From Ferrimicrobium sp. (GTDB taxonomy: Bacteria > Actinomycetota > Acidimicrobiia > Acidimicrobiales > Acidimicrobiaceae): 47,387 nucleotides of DNA. Both the position numbers and the translations under genes were made by a program. Below are positions 24,280 to 31,736 of this stretch, piece by piece (the first letter of the stretch is position 1; the number at the start of each line of letters is the position of its first letter). The notes under the pieces are model-generated. The model saw only the letters and a list, made by a program, of their open reading frames with translations, was not told the origin of the DNA and did not search any database. Location of the stretch: contig NZ_DAHXOI010000018.1 of assembly GCF_027364955.1 (NCBI RefSeq), forward strand, positions 1-47,387, written 5' to 3'.

Positions 24280-25523
24280 GCAACGATGATGTCGACCAAC
24301 ATAATCTCGTCTATTTTGGTACCCCAGCGTCAGGGACGCAGATGTTGGGTCTTCGCGTCGCCGTGGTGGCGCGGTTTGCCCTTGCTGTGGTGGTCGTCAT
24401 TGGCGTCCTTGGGCTGGCGAACCCGATGATGCGCCTCGCCTTGGTCATCGGAGGAATCGTTGGAGGGGCTGCGCTCCTGGCAACAATACGCTGGTTCAAG
24501 ATGCACCCTTTTGCCTCGATGAAGATGTTCATGGGGGCAAGGGTCACGCGCCGCACCCCAGGGGTCTCTACCGACGCGCAACTGCTGTTGAGTAGCGGTT
24601 CGCGCCAGCTGATCGGAGGCTTCGTGGTCACCGATGAGACCCCAGCGGCGATCCTGCGTGCCAAGCAGGAGTACGGCGACGCCTGGGCGCACCTCCTGAC
24701 CGAGGCGTCAAACCGGTTGGTACCACATGGCGGGCTGGTGCTCCGTAGCGCGATCCTGCCACAGACCCTCTTCGAGGACCTGTCGGAGTGTTCCAAGAGT
24801 TATCGGGAGTTGGCGCTCACCACCTATGGGGTCCAGACATCGTTGCTCGTGACCGGGCCACCTGGGTCCTTGCGTCGACACCGTGCTGCCTTGGTCAGAA
24901 CAATGACGGGACTTGGTAGGACGAACCACATCGAAGGCATCACCTTGGCATCACCGGAGGTGCCGAGCGAATTGATCGACAGGGCGTGTGGCGCCATTAG
25001 CAGCTCCTTCTCTACTGCCGGCGCGCAAGCCAGTGAACGGGTAGAGATGCTCGTTGGTGACGAGTTCGTGGCCTCGACCTATCGCGTCGAAGGTTGGCCA
25101 GGCCGGAGCGTAGACCCAGGGATGCTCCTCGGCCTTTTTGCTCCGGGTCCCCCAAGCCGTGTGGTCTCCCTGATTGTACGCCCAGTCGAGACTCGACGTG
25201 CGCAACGGGAGGTGGCGCGCCACCGGACGGAGATGGTCGCCGATCGTCGACTCCGCCGAGAGCGAGGTTATCTGGATCGAGCCAGAGACGACTACCGTGA
25301 GGCTACCTCGCTCACTCAAGAGGAGGAGCTCCTGGCGGGATACCGGCTCTGTCGTTACCAGGTATTGGTGGTGCTCTTGGCTCCGAGTGCACAACGATTG
25401 GTGGCGAGCCGCGCTGGGCTAGAGGAGTTAGCGGCCAGCGCGCAGCTTCGGCTCAAGCTTGTCCTTGGGGAGCAGCGCACCCTCTTCGAGCGGGCGATTT
25501 TGGGGGTGACTGGATGGAGTTGA
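24276..25523 (+). CDS. SCO6880-family protein (VirB4 N-terminal-like component)
   Basis: Of the 415 residues, two TM helices lie at about 25-70 and the remainder is soluble. The segment YRVEGWPGRSVDPGMLLGLF followed by VVSLIVRPVETRRAQREVAR and a basic coiled helix (MVADRRLRRERGYLDRARDD) matches the SCO6880 family known from actinobacterial transfer clusters. There is no Walker motif. The next gene carries the ATPase, so the two together look like a VirB4 split into N-terminal and motor parts. The ATG overlaps the preceding TGA. Confidence 0.78.
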   Translation: MSNDDVDQHNLVYFGTPASGTQMLGLRVAVVARFALAVVVVIGVLGLANPMMRLALVIGGIVGGAALLATIRWFKMHPFASMKMFMGARVTRRTPGVSTDAQLLLSSGSRQLIGGFVVTDETPAAILRAKQEYGDAWAHLLTEASNRLVPHGGLVLRSAILPQTLFEDLSECSKSYRELALTTYGVQTSLLVTGPPGSLRRHRAALVRTMTGLGRTNHIEGITLASPEVPSELIDRACGAISSSFSTAGAQASERVEMLVGDEFVASTYRVEGWPGRSVDPGMLLGLFAPGPPSRVVSLIVRPVETRRAQREVARHRTEMVADRRLRRERGYLDRARDDYREATSLTQEEELLAGYRLCRYQVLVVLLAPSAQRLVASRAGLEELAASAQLRLKLVLGEQRTLFERAILGVTGWS

Positions 25524-26668
25524 GCTTTCAAGACAGCACGCGAACCCTGGGGCGACTGCCGCTTCTGGCCTCAAGCCCGTTGCCTCCCACGCGCCTTCGT
25601 CCCGTGGGGGTTTCCCGTCTCGGTGGTGTCTTTTGCTTTGACCCATTCGAGCTGTATCAAGCTGGCTATTTGACGAGTCCCAACATGCTTGTGCTTGGCG
25701 AGATCGGTCGTGGTAAGAGTGCCTTTGTCAAGACCCTGTTGGTTCGGGAGGCAGCGCCGACAACCTCGATCTTGATCCTCGATCCAAAAGGGGAGTATGC
25801 GCCTGCAGCGACAAGTTTGGGCGCGAAGCGATTGGGTCTAGCCGACGGTGCCGGGTTGGACCCCTTTGCAGGAGTCGGTACTTCGCAGCGGGTACTCGCC
25901 GGGGTATTGGTGGGTATCTTTGCCGTACTCTATGGCCGATCACCGTTACCGCTGGAGTACCAGTTGCTCCAAGAGGTCACCACACAGCTCATCGTCGAGC
26001 CCGGTGCAATCACCCTGGCTCACCTCGTTGACCTTGTTGACCGAGGGCCCGTTGGGGCGCACGCTGATCGAGAGGAGGGGCGACTTCGTCGCGAATTTCG
26101 TGCCCAGTTCACCCGCCTCATCGACGGCGATCTCGCCGGTGTCTTTGCGGTGGATGGCCAAAGTGTCACCCTTTCAGAACGCGTGGTGGTGGACCTTCGA
26201 TCGCTGGCGGATCCTCGGCTGACGGCCTTTGCTATCAGCTGTCTGCTCCGGGCACGTATCGCACAGTTCGCCAAGTCAGAGCTCTCCCCAGGTTTTGTCG
26301 TTGTCGATGAGGCCTGGTCGGTGCTCCAACATGCGGATGCAGTACGGGAGATGCGGGGTCTGTTTAAGCTCGCTCGTAGCTATGGAGCGTCGGTGGTCGC
26401 CGTTACGCACCGGATCTCGGATTTGGACTCCGAAGCCGCTGAACTAGTAAAAGATGTCGAGACCCGCGTCATTTTTCGTCAAGCCCGCGAAGAGGTGACC
26501 CAGCTCGCAGTGGCCCTTGGGCTTAGCCCCATGGTGGGCGAGACACTCGCTAGCCTCGCCAGAGGCGAGGCGCTCTGGAGTATCGGGAACCATCAGTTTC
26601 TCGTGAGTCATCGACTTCTTGAAGAGGAATGCGTACTTGTCGACACCGATAAGGCGATGCGAGGTTAG
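25514..26668 (+). CDS. VirB4-like ATPase
   Basis: Walker A is GEIGRGKS (residues 62-69) and Walker B GFVVVDEAW near residue 265; DPKGEYAP and SVVAVTHRISD are also typical of VirB4/TraE motors. At 384 residues it is essentially the C-terminal motor domain without the usual N-terminal half, which fits the preceding SCO6880-like protein supplying that part. The ATG overlaps the previous gene by 10 bp. It probably forms a hexameric cytoplasmic ATPase that powers assembly or transport. Confidence 0.87.
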   Translation: MELSFQDSTRTLGRLPLLASSPLPPTRLRPVGVSRLGGVFCFDPFELYQAGYLTSPNMLVLGEIGRGKSAFVKTLLVREAAPTTSILILDPKGEYAPAATSLGAKRLGLADGAGLDPFAGVGTSQRVLAGVLVGIFAVLYGRSPLPLEYQLLQEVTTQLIVEPGAITLAHLVDLVDRGPVGAHADREEGRLRREFRAQFTRLIDGDLAGVFAVDGQSVTLSERVVVDLRSLADPRLTAFAISCLLRARIAQFAKSELSPGFVVVDEAWSVLQHADAVREMRGLFKLARSYGASVVAVTHRISDLDSEAAELVKDVETRVIFRQAREEVTQLAVALGLSPMVGETLASLARGEALWSIGNHQFLVSHRLLEEECVLVDTDKAMRG

Positions 26669-26669
26669 T

Positions 26670-27917
26670 GTGGGGGCTTTCCTCGTGGTTGTGGTGGTCA
26701 TCGCGCTCTGGCTTCTTGGTTCTCAGAGGGGGGAGCGGCGCCCACCTTCATCGCGTCAACTGCAGGGTGGGTATCGGCGGCCACAACGGCCAGAATCCAG
26801 CCTCAGGCTACGCGTCGGCAGTCCTGTTGCGATGCCGGCGAATCGCCTTCGGATCCAGCTCTCTCGACATCGGCGGGTGTCAATCACCGACGAGCACTCC
26901 TTGCTCGTAGTCGGTCCAACGAGGAGCGGGAAGACGACTAAGGTCGTGCTCCCCAATCTCTTGTCTTTTCCGGGATCACTGGTCGCGACGTCGGTGAAGG
27001 CGGATCTGCTCATCCCAGAGATACTCGCCAGTCGTCAAGCGAAGGGGCGTCTCATGATCATCGGTGATCCCGAGCGTGCGACCCATCGTTGGGATCCGAT
27101 CTGCGAGGCAACGGGTGGGCGCGAAGCCGCCGCGATGGCGCATGCGTTGGTACTCGCTCAACCCTCCTACACTGCGACGAGCGGTGATACCCACTTCTGG
27201 TATCAACTGGCAGAGCCCGTGGTAGCTGGTGTGCTGCGAGCGTCCCAGTGTACGGGTGCACCGATGCTCGGTTGGCTGGATGATCCAGGGGAGCTCTATC
27301 GAAGTCTGATTTCACATGGAGAGCGTCGATTGGCCGAGCAGGTGTTGGCGACGTGTGCTCTGGAGGATCGCCAACGCGACTCGGTCCTCCTCACCGCACG
27401 TGGGCTAGTTGGGCCACTCACCCATGCAGACACGGATCTGCCTGCGCTTCGGGTCTCTGATCTCTTCGATGGGGCAACCAGCTCAACGTTTCTGGTGGCC
27501 AGTGCCGGCGAGCAGGAGTTCCATTCCTTGCTCTTTGCGTTGCTGCTCTCGCGTATTGTCGCTCTTGCACTCGAGGGAGGGCGCGAGAACCCAGTGCTGC
27601 TCTGTCTAGATGAACTCGCCAACCTTGCTCCGATCCCGAATCTGGATCGCCTGGCGGCCATCGGCATTGGGCAGGGGGTACGGTTGATCTCGATCGTGCA
27701 GGACCTTGCCCAGCTTGAGCACCGTTACGGACGTTCAGCCAATTCGATCATCAACAACCACGCGAGCAAGCTCTTTATGAACGCAACCTCGGATCCCATT
27801 ACGCGCGGTTACCTGCGTGATTTGTCCCCGGCAGCGTTGGCCTCACGTTACCCGATCCTCATGGAGGGGCCACACCGGATGGCACGGCTCTTCACGTACT
27901 CGAAAACGAGAACTTAG
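26670..27917 (+). CDS. VirD4/TraG-like type IV coupling ATPase
   Basis: From GTG 26670 (GAGG 5 nt upstream) the 415-residue protein has one N-terminal TM, Walker A GPTRSGKTT (residues 82-90), and Walker B VLLCLDELANLAPIPNL, a diagnostic TraG/VirD4 segment. GVRLISIVQDLAQLEHRYG and NNHASKLFMN are also family-like. Coupling proteins recruit DNA or protein substrates to a T4SS. No relaxase, oriT-like repeat or effector gene is adjacent. The stop lies 30 bp before the flagellar flgN-like gene. Confidence 0.87.
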   Translation: MGAFLVVVVVIALWLLGSQRGERRPPSSRQLQGGYRRPQRPESSLRLRVGSPVAMPANRLRIQLSRHRRVSITDEHSLLVVGPTRSGKTTKVVLPNLLSFPGSLVATSVKADLLIPEILASRQAKGRLMIIGDPERATHRWDPICEATGGREAAAMAHALVLAQPSYTATSGDTHFWYQLAEPVVAGVLRASQCTGAPMLGWLDDPGELYRSLISHGERRLAEQVLATCALEDRQRDSVLLTARGLVGPLTHADTDLPALRVSDLFDGATSSTFLVASAGEQEFHSLLFALLLSRIVALALEGGRENPVLLCLDELANLAPIPNLDRLAAIGIGQGVRLISIVQDLAQLEHRYGRSANSIINNHASKLFMNATSDPITRGYLRDLSPAALASRYPILMEGPHRMARLFTYSKTRT

Positions 27918-27940
27918 GTTGGGCGTATCGATGCCGATGG
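27913..27940 (+). promoter_or_regulatory. Sigma-28-like promoter candidate before flgN
   Basis: GCCGATGG (27933-27940) matches the -10 of flagellar sigma-28 promoters. The -35 side is weak (CTTA or TTAG at 27913-27917, overlapping the coupling-protein stop). GCCGAT ends 9 nt before the ATG at 27948, so the transcript would be almost leaderless. Confidence 0.4.
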
Positions 27941-27947
27941 TCCCACC

Positions 27948-28316
27948 ATGAATGATCACGTAGTGGATGTGAGCCGCATCGAAGAGCTTCTCGATCAGCT
28001 CGATCATGAGTTGAGTGCGATGAGCGACCTGATGACACAGAACGCCGATGAGGAGCTCGCCCTGCGAGCGGTGAGCCTCAATGAGCTCATTGGCTACCTT
28101 GTGGAGGAGGTGCAGTCAGGAGAACTAGAGCCTGGCGCTTTTAGGAGTCGGTACCAACAGTTAGTAACCAAAGCGAATGTAGTGATGGTTGGCTGTTTCT
28201 GGCGTTCGATGGTTGTGGCCAACCTGATGCGTGACTTGGGGCTTGACATCGGTCTTTACCGTGGCGACGGCGATATCGAGCTCTTAAAGCCTGAGTCGGT
28301 GAGTCACCGCGCATGA
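27948..28316 (+). CDS. FlgN-like flagellar chaperone
   Basis: A 122-residue, highly acidic and helical protein with the repeated helix pattern IEELLDQLDHELSAMSDLM and LNELIGYLVEEVQSGE. Its stop overlaps the flgK start, and its size and position directly upstream of flgK are those of FlgN, the export chaperone for hook-filament junction proteins. Sequence identity alone is not decisive. Translational coupling with flgK supports the role. Confidence 0.6.
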   Translation: MNDHVVDVSRIEELLDQLDHELSAMSDLMTQNADEELALRAVSLNELIGYLVEEVQSGELEPGAFRSRYQQLVTKANVVMVGCFWRSMVVANLMRDLGLDIGLYRGDGDIELLKPESVSHRA

Positions 28317-29716
28317 GTGGCGGTTCTCTCTCTATCGCGCTCTCTGGCCTCGATGCCGCACAGACCGGCCTCGACACCGTCAGCGAGAATATCTCCAACG
28401 CCAACACCCCTGGCTATCTCCAAGAAACAGCATCGTTGGCGAACCAGCAGACCCCTGGGGATCCCATTGGCAACGGTGTAACGGTCACCGGCATCCTCCA
28501 ATCGTCCAATAGCTTCAACCGACAACTCGAGCTCTCGGCTAACGGTGCTCAGAGCTATGCGAATCAGATGCAGTCATTGTTGACGAGTGCCCAAGCCTCC
28601 TTCAACGAGCCGAGTTCGAACGGCATCGCTGAACAGATGAACACGATGTTCAACGACTTCTCCAATGTTGCTGATACTCCATCACAGCCCGCCGCATATC
28701 TCCAGTTACAGGCTTCTGCACAGAACGTGGCCACCGCCATCAATCAGGCAGCGACAAACCTCACTGCTACCTACAATCAGGCGGCAAGCTCGGCATCGAC
28801 ACTCGTCGGCACGATCAACGCTCAGCTCCAGCAGGTTGCCTCCATCAATACCCAACTGGCCAGCACATCGCTGACTCCGGGTGCCTCCAATACTTTGGTT
28901 GACCAACAGAACCAAGTCATCGACAAACTCGCCAGTGAGCTTGGCGTCACCTCGCTCCCTGGGAACGCAGGGCAGACCACCTTACTAGTGGGAGGTGTGG
29001 CGTTAGTACAGGGAGGGCAAGCATCCTCGATTAGTTTCAGCCCGGGCACGCAAACAGAGCCCCCTTCGCTCTCTCAGTTGGCTACTGTTACCCTGCAGTC
29101 TTCGGGGACGACGGTTCCTGTATCTGGGGGTACCCTTGGTGCCACGTTGACCGCACTCAACACGAACCTTCCCAGTTATGGAGATCGCCTGAACTCTTTG
29201 GCGAGTTCTTTGGTGTCACAGATCAACGCGGTGATCCCTAACGGTACCACCTACCCGTTGTTCGGCACTCTGGTGGGTTCCTCCTTCTCTGGTTCTTCGA
29301 CAGCACCCCAGCTCAACGCACAGACCTTTTCGGCTAACCCCCAGTTTGCCAGCACCTACGCTACTCTCAGTGCGTCACAGCTTGCGAGCGATGGCCCTGC
29401 CTTTCAGGCAGCGGCAAATCTCCAGACTGCTACCTCTGTCCCTAATCCGTCCGGTACGGGTACGCAACCGAGCTCGATGGCTCAGTGGGCAAGTTCAGTT
29501 GCACAGGTTGGCCTCGATGTCCAAAACGCCACCGCGAACGCAACCAATGCGACCAACACCTATAACCAAGCCTACAGTGCGGAGCAATCGGTCTCTGGAG
29601 TCTCGGTCAACTCCCAGTTGGTCAACCTCGTCAACTATCAACAACAGTACCAGGCAGCGGCCAAGGTGATCTCAACGGTAGCGACGACCCTGCAATCGCT
29701 CATACAAGATGTCTAG
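28313..29716 (+). CDS. flgK: Flagellar hook-associated protein 1 FlgK
   Basis: A 467-residue protein. The N-terminal rod/hook motif SENISNANTPGY and the C-terminal LVNLVNYQQQYQAAAKVIST are the paired terminal helices of FlgK. The Ser/Thr/Gln/Asn-rich centre is the exposed domain, shorter than in enterobacteria. It is exported by the flagellar T3SS and forms the hook-filament junction with FlgL. The start overlaps the flgN-like gene as ATGA. Confidence 0.93.
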   Translation: MSGGSLSIALSGLDAAQTGLDTVSENISNANTPGYLQETASLANQQTPGDPIGNGVTVTGILQSSNSFNRQLELSANGAQSYANQMQSLLTSAQASFNEPSSNGIAEQMNTMFNDFSNVADTPSQPAAYLQLQASAQNVATAINQAATNLTATYNQAASSASTLVGTINAQLQQVASINTQLASTSLTPGASNTLVDQQNQVIDKLASELGVTSLPGNAGQTTLLVGGVALVQGGQASSISFSPGTQTEPPSLSQLATVTLQSSGTTVPVSGGTLGATLTALNTNLPSYGDRLNSLASSLVSQINAVIPNGTTYPLFGTLVGSSFSGSSTAPQLNAQTFSANPQFASTYATLSASQLASDGPAFQAAANLQTATSVPNPSGTGTQPSSMAQWASSVAQVGLDVQNATANATNATNTYNQAYSAEQSVSGVSVNSQLVNLVNYQQQYQAAAKVISTVATTLQSLIQDV

Positions 29717-29737
29717 CCAAGGAAGGAGAACACAGAG

Positions 29738-30637
29738 ATGTCGATGATCCCAACACAGATGAGCCTTAGCGCGTTGATGACAACCTCGCTTGATCAGTAT
29801 CAGACCCAGCTCGGTTCGCTAGAGCAGACCCTCACCACGGGGGAGAATATTTCGCAGCCCTCTGATAGCCCAACGGGTGTAGCCAACCTGATCAACGTGA
29901 ACGCGTCGCTTTCGGCCTACAACCAGTACCAGACCAATATCAAGGAAGGGCAGACCGTCGCCTCGTTGGCCAATGCGTCCATGACCCAAGCCGTGAGTAT
30001 CGTCCAACAGATCTCAAGTGTGTTGGTGCAGGCGGGTGGTCCTGGGGTGACAACTGCGAACGCTCAGGGGTTGGCGAGCCAGTTGCAAGGACTTGAGCAA
30101 TCCCTGCTTGGCGTCGCCAACACGACCTACCTGGGTCAGCCGATCTTCGCTGGAACCTCGGGTAGCACGACAGCCTACACAGATTCGGGCGGGACAGTCA
30201 CCTACCAGGGCAATGGGTCAGCGCCTCAGGTGGCGGCGGCTCCAGGTGTGGAACTCCCGACCAGCTTGACGGATCCGTTTGGCGCGACCAAGACCGGTGG
30301 TCAAGGCATCTTCGCGGCGATCAACAGCGCCATCAGTAATCTGAGCCCTGGAGGAAGCATCTCGGCCGCAGCCGGTACTGATCTTAGCCAAGTTCAGACG
30401 GCACTAACAGCACTCGAGAATAAGGCAGCTGAGGCTGGCGTGAACTACGACCAGTTCCAGGTGATGAGCCAACAGGTGACAGGAGCTGTGACCCAGGCGA
30501 CCAACGAAGTCGGTGCGATTCAAAATATCGACACCGCACAGTTAACGACCCAGTATCAGCAGGAACTCAATAACTACCAGGTCGCCCTCTATGCGACCTC
30601 GCAGTTAAACCAGCCAACCCTTGCCCAGTATCTCTAA
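29738..30637 (+). CDS. flgL: Flagellar hook-associated protein 3 FlgL
   Basis: A 299-residue flagellin-like protein. N-terminal helices include EQTLTTGENISQPSDSPTGV and SLSAYNQYQTNI; the C-terminal helix ends LNNYQVALYATSQLNQPTL. AAGGAGG precedes the ATG. It joins FlgK to the filament. The centre is a short beta domain (IFAGTSGSTTAYTDSGGTV). No flagellin gene is in the window. Between it and fliW, a weak CAGAG/CTCTG hairpin with T5 could be a terminator (about 30683-30716). Confidence 0.92.
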   Translation: MSMIPTQMSLSALMTTSLDQYQTQLGSLEQTLTTGENISQPSDSPTGVANLINVNASLSAYNQYQTNIKEGQTVASLANASMTQAVSIVQQISSVLVQAGGPGVTTANAQGLASQLQGLEQSLLGVANTTYLGQPIFAGTSGSTTAYTDSGGTVTYQGNGSAPQVAAAPGVELPTSLTDPFGATKTGGQGIFAAINSAISNLSPGGSISAAAGTDLSQVQTALTALENKAAEAGVNYDQFQVMSQQVTGAVTQATNEVGAIQNIDTAQLTTQYQQELNNYQVALYATSQLNQPTLAQYL

Positions 30638-30748
30638 TGCAGTGTCGTAACCAATCTCTACCCACCCATGTCCTGAGACCAGAGTCGTTCTGGGCTCTGT
30701 CCGAGCAGTTTTTCACCAAGTAGTCAGTCCTATCATCGAGGAGGATCA

Positions 30749-31222
30749 ATGAGTCAAGTCACCGAGGAGACGACCCGTACCGAGCGGGTGCTGAGTTTGC
30801 CGCTGAGTTTTCCGATAGGGCTACCTGGCTTTGAAGGGCACCATAGTTTTGTGCTGGGCGCTCTCGGACCGGAGTATGGCCCGTATCTCGGTCTGCGCTC
30901 GACGCAGGAGGACGGACCAAGTTTCGTGATCGCGCAGCCGAGTGAGTTGGGGATCGAGATGGCCGTCGATATCGATGACTTTCACCAGTCGTTGTTGGGG
31001 ATCAAAGACGCTGGCGAGGTACTTGTCATGCTGATCGCGACCCTTGATGCCGAAGGTGGACTCCCAACGGTGAACACCCAAGCACCCTTGGTCATCAACG
31101 TAACGAACTGGCGTAGCGCACAGGTCCTCCAGAACAATCAGGCATACAGCATGCACGAAGCGGTGGAGGTACCCTTGCGGGACCGATCACGAATCCACAA
31201 CGCCAATGAACTTGTCGAGTAG
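30749..31222 (+). CDS. fliW: Flagellar assembly factor FliW
   Basis: A 157-residue protein with FPIGLPGFEGHHSFVL at the N-terminal third and NTQAPLVINVTNWRSAQV near the C-terminus, both FliW signatures. FliW binds CsrA allosterically and also flagellin, tying flagellin synthesis to export. GAGGAGG precedes the ATG. Its partner csrA is present but on the opposite strand, ending 23 bp away. Confidence 0.94.
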   Translation: MSQVTEETTRTERVLSLPLSFPIGLPGFEGHHSFVLGALGPEYGPYLGLRSTQEDGPSFVIAQPSELGIEMAVDIDDFHQSLLGIKDAGEVLVMLIATLDAEGGLPTVNTQAPLVINVTNWRSAQVLQNNQAYSMHEAVEVPLRDRSRIHNANELVE

Positions 31223-31245
31223 ATCGGTCCGGTTGAGACGGTCGA

Positions 31246-31464
31246 CTACTCCTTCTCTCGGGAAGGTTGGATCTTCTCAGCTGACTGGGCTGCGTCACGG
31301 TTCGATGCCTGAAGCGCATCGAATATCTCCTGACGATGGACATCAACATCACGAGGCGCCTCGATTCCCACGCGCACCTGGTCGCGATGGACATCTAGGA
31401 TCGTGATGACGATGTCGTTTCCGATCACGATACTCTGACTGGCCTTTCTGGTCAATACCAGCAC
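31246..31464 (-). CDS. csrA: Carbon storage regulator CsrA
   Basis: A 72-residue protein from GTG 31464, preceded by AAGGAGG (31475-31469); a longer frame to 31566 is open but lacks family similarity. The core [18 protein letters not shown] and [15 protein letters not shown] has the RNA-binding Leu/Arg strand and the GIEAP turn. It binds GGA-containing leaders, chiefly flagellin mRNA, and is inhibited by FliW. Tail-to-tail placement with fliW, rather than one operon, is unusual and lets the two be controlled separately. Confidence 0.93.
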   Translation of the reverse strand: MLVLTRKASQSIVIGNDIVITILDVHRDQVRVGIEAPRDVDVHRQEIFDALQASNRDAAQSAEKIQPSREKE

Positions 31465-31684
31465 TGCGCCTCCTTGCGCCCGAAGGCGTCTGCCTGGGAA
31501 CTGCCCTCTTGGTGAAGAGGTGCCCAACTCCGTCACTGTTGTGGTTATCTTATCACGGTACTGCACGTTACCACGAAGAACTCGGCAAAAAGACTGAGCA
31601 AATGTTGAACCGTTTGAGTGGTTGGCTCAACCCTCTGCGTGGGGACTTTCCCGGTGAGCTCTCGATCTCCAACCAACGTTGATA

Positions 31685-31712
31685 TCAAGCAACGCCAATT
31701 GTGCGCCGAAGG
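31685..31712 (+). promoter_or_regulatory. Sigma-28-like promoter of the cheA operon
   Basis: TCAA (31685-31688), a 16-nt spacer, then GCCGAAGG (31705-31712), against the consensus TAAA-N15-GCCGATAA. It lies 24 nt before the cheA ATG, with AAAGGA as Shine-Dalgarno in between. Confidence 0.5.
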
Positions 31713-31736
31713 TAGAGCGAGAGAAAGGATGATCTG

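Noticed and set aside
22866-27917. Complete integrative conjugative element
   Set aside because: No integrase, relaxase, att-like direct repeats or replication genes are visible around the secretion genes.
31465-31566. N-terminal extension of CsrA by 34 residues
   Set aside because: CsrA proteins begin at the strand encoded from GTG 31464, which has AAGGAGG; the extension has no conserved features.
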